Part shown: piece after piece, positions 9,047 through 17,391 of the stretch
How positions within the stretch are numbered: the first letter of the stretch is position 1
How the letters are laid out: the number at the start of each line of letters is the position of its first letter
From: an uncultured Lewinella sp.
GTDB lineage: Bacteria > Bacteroidota > Bacteroidia > Chitinophagales > Saprospiraceae
Direction: 5' to 3'
DNA length: 37,277 nucleotides
NCBI GenBank assembly: GCA_913056515.1
Contig: CAJXMP010000008.1
Location: 1-37,277, forward strand
Notes under the pieces: generated by a model
Told to the model about the DNA's origin: nothing
Database searches by the model: none
The model's input: the letters and a program-made list of their open reading frames with translations, nothing else
Made by a program: the position numbers and the translations under genes

Positions 9047-9622
9047 TTAAATACTGAATATAATGGGTAAGGTATATTGAACCCTTACTGCCTTTCCTCT
9101 TTGGGTGCCGGGTGTCCATTTGGGCATTTCGTTAACTACTCTCATAGCTTCATTATCTAATGATTTATGTACACCTCGAAGGACTTTCGTGGTTGAAACT
9201 GAACCATCTTTTTCAATTACAAAGCTGACGATTACTTTTCCTTGTATTCCTTTGTTTTTTGCCTTTTTGGGATACACTACTTTTTCTGAAAGGAAGGTTA
9301 TCAGGTTTTTATTAGAACATGCATTCGCATCAGCTTCCGCTTCTTCTGCACAACCTTCAAATCTAGGGGCTGTTTCAACCACTTGATATAATGGTTCTTG
9401 ATCCGTTGATGTTGGATTTTGTGCATTTGCTTGAATACATCCGAATAATAGTAAGGATGCAAAAAATAGTCGTTTCATAATCTTGAATTTATTTAAGTTA
9501 TGTGTTGAATTTATTCGTTTACCTAATATAGCTAATTGTATGATGATCAATAGACTAAAACTTGCTAAGAGATAACTTACAATACCTATATAGATGATTA
9601 TCGATGGCATATGGTCTTTCAT
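9047..9622 (-). CDS. Short TonB C-terminal domain protein (paralogue 1)
   Basis: The C-terminal 100 residues form a TonB domain: GKVIVSFVIEKDGSVSTTKV, EAMRVVNEMPKWTPGTQRG and VRVQYTLPIIFSI. TonB proteins transmit proton-motive force to outer-membrane receptors. Two starts are possible. From 9622 (191 residues, 11 nt after the previous gene) the protein has an N-terminal membrane segment like the first one of its paralogues. From Met at 9478 (143 residues) it begins MKRLFFASLLLFGCIQANAQ, a good signal peptide, and would be periplasmic. Unlike the two paralogues it lacks the proline-rich linker and the usual TonB anchor, so it cannot span the periplasm in the normal way. It may be a shortened duplicate or a soluble periplasmic relative. 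It keeps the two cysteines around FEGCAEEAEADANAC. Confidence 0.8.
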   Translation of the reverse strand: MKDHMPSIIIYIGIVSYLLASFSLLIIIQLAILGKRINSTHNLNKFKIMKRLFFASLLLFGCIQANAQNPTSTDQEPLYQVVETAPRFEGCAEEAEADANACSNKNLITFLSEKVVYPKKAKNKGIQGKVIVSFVIEKDGSVSTTKVLRGVHKSLDNEAMRVVNEMPKWTPGTQRGKAVRVQYTLPIIFSI

Positions 9623-9633
9623 TGGCTTATAGA

Positions 9634-10518
9634 TTAATGAAGTGTAAAACTCACTGGTAGCGTGAATTGGACTCTAACAGCCCTACCTCTTTGTTTACCT
9701 GGGGTCCACTTAGGCATATCATTTACCACTCTTAATGCTTCCTCATCACAGCCCCCTCCAATACCTCTTAGAATTTTGGCAGAACTGATACTTCCATCTT
9801 TTTCTACTACAAAAGAGATAATAACTCTTCCTGAAATACCATTTTCTAAAGCAATTCGAGGGTAGTTTAAATGTTCTCCTAAGTAGGCAAAAAGTGCTTC
9901 ATTTGCGCATTGTTTTTGTTTTGTTTTATCATTCAACTCACATACACCGAAGTAAGGCTCTTCCTCTACAATTTTGAAAATCTTTTCCACATCTCTTTTG
10001 GGTGGCTCGAACTTTGGAACTGCTTTTTGTGCAGCAGGTTCATTTATTACGCGGCCCATAGTGACTCCAACTGGTACGGGAGGAGTGATCAAAGCAACAA
10101 TAGTATCTGGTTTGATTGGATCCCCTTCTATTACGTTAAATCTTATAGGGTCTGGCTTAGGTATTTCTTTTTTTACACTTGGGGTCCGAGGTGGATCTTC
10201 CATTGCTATAATATCACCATAGTATATATCTACAAGTTCAACCTGCTGAATAGGTTTTGCTAATAGCGTCCAATTCAAACTAAGGTAAACAAACAGGCAG
10301 GACAGAAATAAACCTAGACCAAAGGATCTTCCTCTTGATTTAAGTACTTGATACTGTCTATATTTTCTGATGCTTTGTTGTCTGTTGCGCTTAGCTAAAA
10401 CCTGTGGTCTTTGTAAGTATAAGCGACTTATAACAATTGCACCAAATACAATCAAAAGTATAATTACTAGGGATAGTATGGGACTAATTGGATTTTGGAA
10501 TGACCAACTCATAAGCAT
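9634..10518 (-). CDS. Energy transducer TonB (paralogue 2)
   Basis: This 294-residue protein has two predicted membrane segments (about residues 13-33 and 65-85), a proline-containing periplasmic linker (EPPKRDVEKIF and PPVPVGVTMG), and a C-terminal TonB domain (ISGRVIISFVVEKDGSISSA, GGGCDEEALRVVNDMPKWTP, VRVQFTLPVSFTL). The second segment corresponds to the normal TonB anchor; the first is an extra N-terminal one. The domain contains the Bacteroidota cysteine variant (FGVCELNDKTKQKQCAN). It follows paralogue 3 on the same strand after 208 nt that include a terminator, and precedes paralogue 1 by 11 nt. The receptor served cannot be told; no TonB-dependent receptor or ExbB/ExbD lies in the window. 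Confidence 0.88.
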   Translation of the reverse strand: MLMSWSFQNPISPILSLVIILLIVFGAIVISRLYLQRPQVLAKRNRQQSIRKYRQYQVLKSRGRSFGLGLFLSCLFVYLSLNWTLLAKPIQQVELVDIYYGDIIAMEDPPRTPSVKKEIPKPDPIRFNVIEGDPIKPDTIVALITPPVPVGVTMGRVINEPAAQKAVPKFEPPKRDVEKIFKIVEEEPYFGVCELNDKTKQKQCANEALFAYLGEHLNYPRIALENGISGRVIISFVVEKDGSISSAKILRGIGGGCDEEALRVVNDMPKWTPGKQRGRAVRVQFTLPVSFTLH

Positions 10519-10687
10519 TATTTTTACGATGAAAAAATGGTTTCTGATCCTATTAATGGAGTCAGAAATTTAAGTTGGATCCAATGATCAATGCATTATT
10601 GATCAATAAGGTAACTCAGTAATTAGCTACCTGAACGTTCAATATATAGATGTGGAAAGGAGGGTTTGTGGTGTGTTAGAAGGGAAA

Positions 10688-10722
10688 TAAAAAAAGCTCC
10701 GATGTGTATCGAAGCTTTTTTG
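10688..10722 (-). terminator. Terminator after TonB paralogue 3
   Basis: An imperfect stem (aagctc-cgat with atcg-aagctt, loop gtgt) is bordered by A and T runs. It lies 5 nt past the stop of the TonB gene at 10727, separating it from paralogue 2. The remaining bases between the two genes (10519-10687) show no other signal. Confidence 0.75.
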
Positions 10723-10726
10723 TTTT

Positions 10727-11611
10727 TTATTGAAGTGTAAAGGCAACTGGAAGCGTAAATTGAACACGAACAGGTCGTCCTCTTTGTTTACCAGGATTCC
10801 ATTTAGGCATGTTTTCGACAACTTCTTTAGCTGCTTCATCACATCCCCCTCCGATTCCACGGAGTACTTTTACATCGGTGATACCACCATCTTTTTCTAC
10901 CACGAAAGATAAAATAACACGGCCTGTAATACCGTTCTCTCTCGCGATCACTGGGTATTCCAAGTTTTCACTTAGATACTTGAAAAGTTTTGAGTCTGCA
11001 CAGGTCTTTCGATCTGCTTTTTTCTCTTTTTCACACCCAGGGAAAAGTGGCGCATCTTCCACTACTTGGAAGATCTTGTCCACCTTCGGTTTCGGAGGTG
11101 GCGGTGGAGGTGGTGGAGGAGCAGTCTCCTTCGGTGCCTCTACTATAGTTTCTTCCGTAATAGTATTATCGACAAATTCTATTTCTTCTTCAATTTCTAC
11201 CTCATCTGGTACCTCTTCAATCACCGGAGGTGGTGGAGGAGGAGGTGGTGGAGGTGGTTCCGCAGTTCTTGGTGTCTCCATTTCGATGATTTCATCCACT
11301 TCGAACATATCACCTACATCAGTGTACGCTTGAGCCTTCTCTGTCCAATTAAAGGCAAAGACTATAAATGAAATGGCAAGCAATAGTGAGAAACTAAGTA
11401 CAGGGCCTCTTAAAGAAAATACGTCTACTGAAGCATATTTCTTTCTGCCTGTAGTAAAGCTATTAGGATCATCCTGTGGCTTTGACTTCAGTGCTTTTTT
11501 AGACTCTGAGCTTAAGTAACTACGGAGTGCGAAAATTACAATCAGGACAAGTGCCGCTACTCCTAAGAATATGACAAACGGACTTGTATTAATCTGCAGA
11601 TTCCAATCCAT
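10727..11611 (-). CDS. Energy transducer TonB (paralogue 3, polyproline linker)
   Basis: The protein has 294 residues: an extra N-terminal membrane segment (about residues 10-31), a basic/polar cytoplasmic-type loop, the usual TonB anchor (about 70-90, ending FAFNWTEKAQAY), two polyproline tracts of about 11 and 9 prolines separated by an acidic block (VPDEVEIEEEIEFVDNTITE), and a complete TonB C-terminal domain (ITGRVILSFVVEKDGGITDV, EVVENMPKWNPGKQRGRPVR). The cysteine pair FPGCEKEKKADRKTC and the GGGCDEAA cysteine are present. The proline tracts extend the protein across the periplasm. The start lies 3 nt after the VanZ-like gene, so the two are coupled. This paralogue is the most canonical of the three. 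Confidence 0.92.
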   Translation of the reverse strand: MDWNLQINTSPFVIFLGVAALVLIVIFALRSYLSSESKKALKSKPQDDPNSFTTGRKKYASVDVFSLRGPVLSFSLLLAISFIVFAFNWTEKAQAYTDVGDMFEVDEIIEMETPRTAEPPPPPPPPPPPVIEEVPDEVEIEEEIEFVDNTITEETIVEAPKETAPPPPPPPPPKPKVDKIFQVVEDAPLFPGCEKEKKADRKTCADSKLFKYLSENLEYPVIARENGITGRVILSFVVEKDGGITDVKVLRGIGGGCDEAAKEVVENMPKWNPGKQRGRPVRVQFTLPVAFTLQ

Positions 11612-11614
11612 AAT

Positions 11615-11968
11615 TTAATGTTTAAAAAAAAGTTTCTTAATCAGTATCATTCCTACCAAAGCTCCAAGAGCATTGGCTATAATATCTGACCATTCAAAAT
11701 ATCTTCCAGGAAAAAAAGCAAATTGCAGGATTTCCATGAGGATTCCAAAGGCCAAGCAAAATAGAAATATTTTAGCATTTGCCCAATTTTTAAAGGCCAT
11801 TAAGCAAAGTCCGCTTAATATTGCGTACATGCCAAAGTGACCTATTTTATCTATTGGGAGGTCTTCTAGAAATCCTTTGGGTACCTGAAGGCTTGGATTC
11901 CAAGACAAGTAAAGGATTAATAAACACCAAAGTGCAACTAAAATGCGATACTTGTCAAACATTTTCAA
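11615..11968 (-). CDS. VanZ-like family membrane protein
   Basis: The 117 residues form four hydrophobic segments with VanZ-family markers: YLSWNPSLQVP near residue 20, the DKIGHFGMYAILSG helix, and the C-terminal FEWSDIIANALGALVGMILI. VanZ-like proteins are small integral membrane proteins; VanZ itself gives low teicoplanin resistance, but most family members have no known role, and none should be assumed here. The gene ends 3 nt before TonB paralogue 3. The first Met (11968) is followed two codons later by another (11962), either of which could be the start. Confidence 0.85.
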   Translation of the reverse strand: MKMFDKYRILVALWCLLILYLSWNPSLQVPKGFLEDLPIDKIGHFGMYAILSGLCLMAFKNWANAKIFLFCLAFGILMEILQFAFFPGRYFEWSDIIANALGALVGMILIKKLFFKH

Positions 11969-12027
11969 TGATCATTATTGGGTAGATGCACGGCATTTTA
12001 AAAATGGTGTGTGCACGCAAAAAAAAA

Positions 12028-12399
12028 TTATCCAATTAGTGCTTCGTAGTCAGCTTTGCTCATCAAGGCATCTACATCTGCAGGATCATTTACTTTTATT
12101 TTTACTATCCAGCCAGCACCTTCTGCATCTTCATTAATGATGGCAGGATTATCTCCGTCGTCTTCACTTATTTCGGCATTAAACTCTAAAACCTCTCCTG
12201 CAACGGGTATAAAAAGATCTGAAGTAGTTTTCACAGCCTCAACTGTTCCAAATACATCACCTGCTTCCAAGCTTTCACCTACTGTATCTACTTCTACGTA
12301 AACGATCTCTCCTAATTCGCCTTGTGCGAAATCTGTAATACCTACAGTGGCTACATCACCATCTAGAGTAATCCACTCGTGATCTTTAGTATATTTCAT
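12028..12399 (-). CDS. gcvH: Glycine cleavage system H protein
   Basis: GcvH carries a lipoyl arm that shuttles the aminomethyl group between the P, T and L proteins of glycine cleavage. The 123 residues match the family. The lipoylated lysine is K57 in GTVEAVKTTSDLF, and the flanking hammerhead fold is recognisable (HEWITLDGDVATVGITDFAQ, GELGEIVYVEVD, and the C-terminal EGAGWIVKIKVNDP). The P, T and L genes are not in the window, so the system is dispersed. It lies downstream of the citrate synthase gene on the same strand, but a strong terminator separates them, so it probably has its own promoter. Confidence 0.97.
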   Translation of the reverse strand: MKYTKDHEWITLDGDVATVGITDFAQGELGEIVYVEVDTVGESLEAGDVFGTVEAVKTTSDLFIPVAGEVLEFNAEISEDDGDNPAIINEDAEGAGWIVKIKVNDPADVDALMSKADYEALIG

Positions 12400-12480
12400 G
12401 TCAAATAAATATGGTTTAAAAACTCGGATAAATATATAACTAAATATGTACTTATTCGCAGTTTAAACCTGATTATTTGG

Positions 12481-12511
12481 GCATAAAAAAAGCCGCCCGA
12501 AGGCAGCTTAT
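12481..12511 (-). terminator. Strong UUCG terminator after citrate synthase
   Basis: Read on the minus strand, an 8-bp stem (aagctgcc/ggcggctt) closes a TTCG tetraloop and is followed by a T-run. It starts 3 nt past the citrate synthase stop. UUCG loops are especially stable, so this is a confident intrinsic terminator. Confidence 0.9.
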
Positions 12512-12513
12512 TT

Positions 12514-13824
12514 TTATGCATTTTCTTTTACATAATTTTTTATCCATTCGGTGGTCAAAGATTTCGGTCTTTCTAGTGGTAGACCAAGTGCTCTGGACCA
12601 ACATTGAGCGGCTAAAACACCCAAGGCTCTTGATACGCCGAATAATACCGTATAGAAACTATATTCTGTCATACCGTAATGAACTAGAAGTGCACCTGAG
12701 TGTGCATCAACGTTTGGCCATGGATTTTTAACCTTACCCAAACCTTTTAGAATTTCTGGCACTACATCAAATATATTCCAAACTACATTCACAATATCAT
12801 CATCATGAATATATTCTTCTGCATATACTTTTTGAGCAACAAAACGTGGATCAGGTCTTCTTAATACCGCATGGCCATATCCAGGAACAACCTTTCCAGC
12901 ATTTAGTGTTTCATTCACATAGTCAGCAATCTGCTCTTTGGAAGGTGTTTTTGTTCCAAGCTTCTCTAACATTTCAAAGATCCACTTAATAACTTCTTGG
13001 TTTGCTAGACCATGAAGGGGGCCAGCTAATGAACCCATACCTGCTGCAAATGACAAATAAGGATCACTTAGAGTAGAACCTACTAAATGTACCGTATGTG
13101 CCGATGCGTTTCCACCTTCATGATCTGCATGAATAGTAAGATATAGTCGCATCAAATGTTTGAAGTCAGGGTGATTCATACCTAGCATATGAGCGAAGTT
13201 TGCTGCCCAATCCAGATTATTATCAGCTTCGATGTGTTCATCGTTGTGATACGTTTTTCTATAAATATGAGCGGCAATACCAGGAAGCTTAGCAATCAGA
13301 TTCATGGTATCTTCATAAGTAGACTCCCAATATTCTTTCTTGTTCATCCCTTCATTATAGCGCTTAGCAAAAATACTATCGTTTTGAAGTGATGTGATTC
13401 CCAAAATAAATTGGGTCATCGGGTGTGTAGTCTTAGGTAGGTTGTTCAACAACTCCTTAGTGTGGGCAGGAATGGTAGATCTGGAAGCCCATTCTTTAGC
13501 TAACCATTCTACTTCCGCTTCAGTTGGTACCTCACCAACTAGCATCAACCAAAATAGTCCTTCTGGTAAGGGTTCCTTACCATCTGGTCCTTTAGGTAAA
13601 ACTTCTTTGAGTTCGGGGATAGAGTAGCCTCTAAATCGTATGCCTTCAATTGGATCTAATTGGGAAGTCTCCCAAACCATCATTTTTACGCCTCTTGCAC
13701 CTCCATACACCTGACTCAAAACAACTTCATCAACTTTCATTGATCCATGCTCTTTGAGCATAGATTTGATTTCAGTGGCAAGTGCGGATGCTTTTTCTTT
13801 AAACTTCTGCTTTAATGGATCCAT
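12514..13824 (-). CDS. Citrate synthase, mitochondrial/eukaryotic type
   Basis: Citrate synthase condenses oxaloacetate and acetyl-CoA at the entry of the TCA cycle. The 436 residues carry the catalytic triad H271 (AGPLHGLANQEV), H318 (VVPGYGHAVLRR) and D373 (NPWPNVDAHSGALL). The sequence is strikingly like the animal and fungal mitochondrial enzyme rather than E. coli GltA: LDPIEGIRFRGYSIPE, PLPEGLFWLMLVGEVPTE, YLTIHADHEGGNASAHT, SDPYLSFAAGMGSLAGPLHG, YTVLFGVSRALGVLAA and LPLERPKSLTTEWIKNYV all align by eye with that branch. The zinc-like N-terminal domain of type II (NADH-inhibited) enzymes is absent. No targeting peptide is present, and flanking genes are ordinary Bacteroidota genes, so it is a genuine bacterial gene of this subtype. 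Confidence 0.95.
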   Translation of the reverse strand: MDPLKQKFKEKASALATEIKSMLKEHGSMKVDEVVLSQVYGGARGVKMMVWETSQLDPIEGIRFRGYSIPELKEVLPKGPDGKEPLPEGLFWLMLVGEVPTEAEVEWLAKEWASRSTIPAHTKELLNNLPKTTHPMTQFILGITSLQNDSIFAKRYNEGMNKKEYWESTYEDTMNLIAKLPGIAAHIYRKTYHNDEHIEADNNLDWAANFAHMLGMNHPDFKHLMRLYLTIHADHEGGNASAHTVHLVGSTLSDPYLSFAAGMGSLAGPLHGLANQEVIKWIFEMLEKLGTKTPSKEQIADYVNETLNAGKVVPGYGHAVLRRPDPRFVAQKVYAEEYIHDDDIVNVVWNIFDVVPEILKGLGKVKNPWPNVDAHSGALLVHYGMTEYSFYTVLFGVSRALGVLAAQCWSRALGLPLERPKSLTTEWIKNYVKENA

Positions 13825-13870
13825 TTATGTGTAATAATATTTTTGTGTATTAAGTAATGTAAATAGTCTT

Positions 13871-14278
13871 TTAATTTTCAGCTAATGCCAATGCTATGTC
13901 TTGTTCAGATTTACCGGCTTGCTCGTATTCTGATCGGATTAAATAATCAGAGGTACGCACTCTACCCATCAATGATCTGAATTCCTTCTCTTGTTCTTCT
14001 CTTAGAATTAAAGATATACCGCCAAAGAAACCATTTCTAATAGCTTTCCTTTTTTGGATGTATAAATTTAGATCTGTTGTTTTCAGCTGACTCACTTCAG
14101 CAATTTGGTTCGCTCTTCGTTCAATGATTCGCTGTAGTTCTACATTTTGTTTTTGATCTAAGCTTAAGTAAGCTGAAATTTCTTCCTGGTTATTCGGATA
14201 TTCAACACCTTTGAATGTTCCCTGAGCATGCAAATTGAGTGTAAAAAGAATGGCTAAAAGTGAAGCGTAAAATTTCAT
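13871..14278 (-). CDS. Small secreted protein, possibly Spy/CpxP-like
   Basis: The protein has 135 residues with a clear signal peptide (MKFYASLLAILFTLNLHAQG, cleavage near residue 19). The mature part is predicted to be mainly helical and charged. LSLDQKQNVELQRIIERR followed by a basic helix (YIQKRKAIRNGF) and LREEQEKEFRSLMG is reminiscent of the LTxxQ helical proteins (Spy/CpxP periplasmic chaperones), but the match is weak and the family is not assigned. It lies upstream of citrate synthase on the same strand with a 46-nt gap and might be cotranscribed. The function is unknown. Confidence 0.7.
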   Translation of the reverse strand: MKFYASLLAILFTLNLHAQGTFKGVEYPNNQEEISAYLSLDQKQNVELQRIIERRANQIAEVSQLKTTDLNLYIQKRKAIRNGFFGGISLILREEQEKEFRSLMGRVRTSDYLIRSEYEQAGKSEQDIALALAEN

Positions 14279-14424
14279 ATGAACTGCATTTATTTATGAC
14301 ACGCTAAATTACGATTTTATGTGAAAATAAGAAGTTTATGATTTGCCTATTTCTTTGATGCCAATCAACTTTGCCAAAAATTTTACTGAAATAAGTTAGA
14401 TTTACCCCAAAAGTGTAAATTCTT

Positions 14425-15012
14425 ATGATGGTAATGGTTCAAGACAAGATTGTTTCGTCTGCCTTATTTGATGAAAAGTTTGCGTGTAATCTGAATGCTT
14501 GCAAAGGTGCTTGTTGTTGGGAAGGGGATTATGGTGCACCTTTAGAGCAAGAGGAATTGGAAGTTTTAGAGTCATTATACCCTTTGTACAAGCCTTTTTT
14601 GTCTCCCGAAGGAATAGAACGAATAGAGCAGGAAGGGTTTTATGAAATAGTAGCTGAAAATGGACTTCCGGCCACTACTTTAATGCAGAATGGGGCCTGT
14701 GCCTATTTGACCTATAATGCAGATGGCTCAGGCTACTGTGGAATAGAAAAAGCCTTTCACGCTGGAACTATAGATTATCAAAAGCCCATTTCTTGCCATT
14801 TATATCCTGTACGTATAAATAAGAACGAATCTCTTGCATTCGAAGCCTTAAATTATGATGTATGGGATATCTGCAGTGCAGCTTGTACCAAAGGCGCTCA
14901 AGAGTCCATTAGAGTTTATGAATTTGCTAAAGATGCGCTTATTCGAAAATATGGTCCTGCATTCTATGATGAATTGGATGCAGTTGCTCAAGATTTAAAA
15001 AGCGAAAATTAG
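14425..15012 (+). CDS. DUF3109 family cysteine-cluster protein
   Basis: This 195-residue protein has the DUF3109 signature: FACNLNACKGACCWEGDYGA with C21, C26, C30 and C31, then further cysteines in NGACAYL, SGYCGIE, SCHLYPVR and DICSAACTKG. The YkgJ/DUF3109 superfamily is thought to bind an Fe-S or zinc centre, and no reaction is established. Three Met codons lie at the start (14425, 14428, 14434). Known family members begin about one residue before the MVMVQDKIVS position, so 14428 is the most likely start. It is transcribed divergently from the secreted protein at 13871-14278. A short hairpin near 15083-15101 follows but lacks a T-run. Confidence 0.88.
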   Translation: MMVMVQDKIVSSALFDEKFACNLNACKGACCWEGDYGAPLEQEELEVLESLYPLYKPFLSPEGIERIEQEGFYEIVAENGLPATTLMQNGACAYLTYNADGSGYCGIEKAFHAGTIDYQKPISCHLYPVRINKNESLAFEALNYDVWDICSAACTKGAQESIRVYEFAKDALIRKYGPAFYDELDAVAQDLKSEN

Positions 15013-15195
15013 TTTTCATACCTATATTTGGCATATTTAAATTCTCCTTTTGAAAAAAGGTGCAAACACATTACATTTGCAAGGCTTTTTAGGCTAAAAA
15101 GTCTAATATAAGCTAATATTATACTCGATTTAGATATAACTTATTGATTTTCAGTTTTGTGGGTTGTCCCACAGCTAACTATTACAGTTTAAATT

Positions 15196-17307
15196 ATGAT
15201 ACAGAAGATTAGAAATAACATGTCTTGGCTCCTAATTCCACTTGTGGGGCTTGCTTTGTTATCTTTTATACTAATGGACGCTCAGTTTTCATTAGGTGGG
15301 GGAGCGAATGAAGTTGGAGCAATTAATGGTGAGTCCATTAGCTATGAAACATTTAATGATAAACTTAGGTCGGCATATCGTGGCCAATCTACTGGACATG
15401 ATCAAGTGAACCAAGTATGGTCTTACTTCTTAGACACAGAGGTTGTTTGTAAAGAAGCAAGAGCAATGGGACTTGGAGTGAGTGACGCTGAGATGGAAGA
15501 ATTGTTATATGGCGTAAACAAAAGCCCTATTATTATTCAAGCATTTTCAAACCCACAAACAGGTCAACTAGACCAACAAGCATTAGAAGCTTACCGCACT
15601 GGTACTAATCTTGACGGAACAGAGATGGCAACAGATCAGTTGAAGTGGTGGTCATATGTGCAAGAACTTGTAGCTAATGAAAAGCTAAAAGAGAAATATG
15701 TAAACATAGCAACCAAAGGTATGTATGTACCCACTTGGGAGGCTGAATTACTTGCTCAAAGAAATGCTGAGTCAGTGGATTTCGCTTACGTTAAAATTCC
15801 TTACTTGAATATTGATGATAGTAAAGTGAATGTAACGGATGCAGATTACAAAAGATATATCAAAGAGAATCAAACTAAACTGGAAGCTCCAGAAGAGCAA
15901 CGTCGTGTAGCTTTCGTTACTGTTGATATAGCTCCTACAGCTCAGGATAGTTTAGATATTAAAAATGAGGTTGCAGAGATTGGTACTCGTATGGCTGCTG
16001 CAGAAGATGATGCACAATTTGCTCAATCATATGCAGGAGAATACACAGATGCTTATGTAGAATATAGCACGCTTAATTCAGCTATACAAGAAGATGTAGA
16101 AAATGCAGCTCTAGGTACTGTTGTAGGACCTTACTTTGATGGGACTCAATACAGAGTAGCTAAAGTTTTAGATAAGAAAGTCATTGCGGATTCTGTTCGT
16201 GCTCGCCACATTTTGTTGAGAGCTAATACACAGGAAGAGGCACTAGCTGCAACTCAAACACTAGAGACGTATAAGAGCCAAGTAGAGAATAATGAAATGT
16301 CTTTTGATTCATTAGCTATTCAATATAGTGCAGACGGTTCTGCTTCAAGTGGTGGTGACTTAGGAATGGTTGGTAGAAGAACAGGGTTTGTTGCTCCTTT
16401 TGAAAACGCGATCCTATACAACTTAGAGGAAGGTGAAATGGAGATTGTCTACACACAATTTGGTGTGCACTTAATCCAAGTAACGGATAAGAAATATATC
16501 TCTAATGATGAGATGGTGAAAGTATCTTATGTTGGAAGAAATATTATTCCTTCAAGTGAAACCTTGGATAATGCAGAAGCAATTGCTATCAACTTTACTG
16601 ATGCCGCTGATATTGATGAAATGAGAACAATGGCAAGTGAACAAAATTTAGTGGTTCGTACTTCAAATGCATTCAAGTCTTTTGATAATTTCCTTTCCAA
16701 TTTAGGAACTGGTGGAGATGCTAGAAATATTATTCGTTGGGCATTTGGAAATGACAGAACGGTTGGTACTGATGTTCAACCAGGTGATGTAGCTTCTAGA
16801 TTGTATACCTTCAATAATCCAGTAACTAATGCTACAGATAAATTTGTTGTGGTAGCCTTAGAGTCTGTTGTTGGAAAAGGTGTCCCTTCAGTTGCTGAAG
16901 CAAAAGTTTCTAGTGAGTTGAATGTTATCAATATGCTTAAAGGTGAATTGATGCAATCAGAAATAACTGGAACAAATCTTGCAGATATTGCACGAGAGTA
17001 TGGTGTAGCTGTTGATACAGCTTCCAATGTTTCATTCTCAGCTGGATTAATCAATGGCTTGGGATCTGAACCAAAAGTTATTGCAAAAGCATTTAATGCT
17101 ACTCCTGGTCAAGTATCAGATGTGATTGTTGGAAAGTCAGGTGTATTTGTAATACAGCCAATTACTGCACCAAGAACTGGTCAGGCGGATGCTAGTAGTG
17201 TAAAGCGTTCAAGTGTTACACAATTAGCTGGTCAAGTTAGCACAAGATTAGTAAATGATGCTAAAGCAAGTGCAAAAGTAGAATCCAAACTATCCAAGGT
17301 ATATTAA
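15196..17307 (+). CDS. PpiD-like membrane-anchored periplasmic peptidyl-prolyl isomerase/foldase
   Basis: This 703-residue protein starts with a short cytoplasmic tail and one membrane anchor (about residues 12-28, WLLIPLVGLALLSFILMDA), the topology of PpiD, which chaperones outer-membrane and periplasmic proteins leaving the Sec translocon. A SurA_N-like region follows (EVGAINGESISYETFNDKLR). One parvulin domain lies near residues 334-432 (RARHILLRANTQEEAL, SADGSASSGGDLGMVGRR, FGVHLIQVTDK). The remaining part is an extended helical/beta C-terminus. The length fits Bacteroidota PpiD (about 700). The gene ends 24 nt before a strong terminator at 17331. It converges with nothing nearby and is probably monocistronic. 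Confidence 0.93.
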   Translation: MIQKIRNNMSWLLIPLVGLALLSFILMDAQFSLGGGANEVGAINGESISYETFNDKLRSAYRGQSTGHDQVNQVWSYFLDTEVVCKEARAMGLGVSDAEMEELLYGVNKSPIIIQAFSNPQTGQLDQQALEAYRTGTNLDGTEMATDQLKWWSYVQELVANEKLKEKYVNIATKGMYVPTWEAELLAQRNAESVDFAYVKIPYLNIDDSKVNVTDADYKRYIKENQTKLEAPEEQRRVAFVTVDIAPTAQDSLDIKNEVAEIGTRMAAAEDDAQFAQSYAGEYTDAYVEYSTLNSAIQEDVENAALGTVVGPYFDGTQYRVAKVLDKKVIADSVRARHILLRANTQEEALAATQTLETYKSQVENNEMSFDSLAIQYSADGSASSGGDLGMVGRRTGFVAPFENAILYNLEEGEMEIVYTQFGVHLIQVTDKKYISNDEMVKVSYVGRNIIPSSETLDNAEAIAINFTDAADIDEMRTMASEQNLVVRTSNAFKSFDNFLSNLGTGGDARNIIRWAFGNDRTVGTDVQPGDVASRLYTFNNPVTNATDKFVVVALESVVGKGVPSVAEAKVSSELNVINMLKGELMQSEITGTNLADIAREYGVAVDTASNVSFSAGLINGLGSEPKVIAKAFNATPGQVSDVIVGKSGVFVIQPITAPRTGQADASSVKRSSVTQLAGQVSTRLVNDAKASAKVESKLSKVY

Positions 17308-17330
17308 TCTTTTAGGATAGACAGTAATAT

Positions 17331-17363
17331 AAAAAAGGTGAGTAGTTTTACTGCTCACCTTTT
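17331..17363 (+). terminator. Terminator after ppiD
   Basis: The stem ggtgag...ctcacc (inner pairs tag/ctg around a small loop), with A6 before and T4 after, lies 24 nt past the ppiD stop. Its presence argues that the next gene does not start at 17338, inside this hairpin. Confidence 0.85.
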
Positions 17364-17391
17364 GTATTTTGTAGAGACAGACTATAAATCT

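Noticed and set aside
11093-11262. Tandem repeat of ggaggtggt-type units
   Set aside because: It is the coding sequence of the polyproline linker in TonB paralogue 3 read on the opposite strand.
10809-11371. Long plus-strand frames rich in Gly or Trp/Arg opposite TonB paralogue 3
   Set aside because: They are the complement of polyproline codons in a well-supported TonB gene and have no family resemblance.
11615-11968. Glycopeptide resistance gene vanZ
   Set aside because: There is no van cluster, and the protein is only a generic VanZ-like family member.
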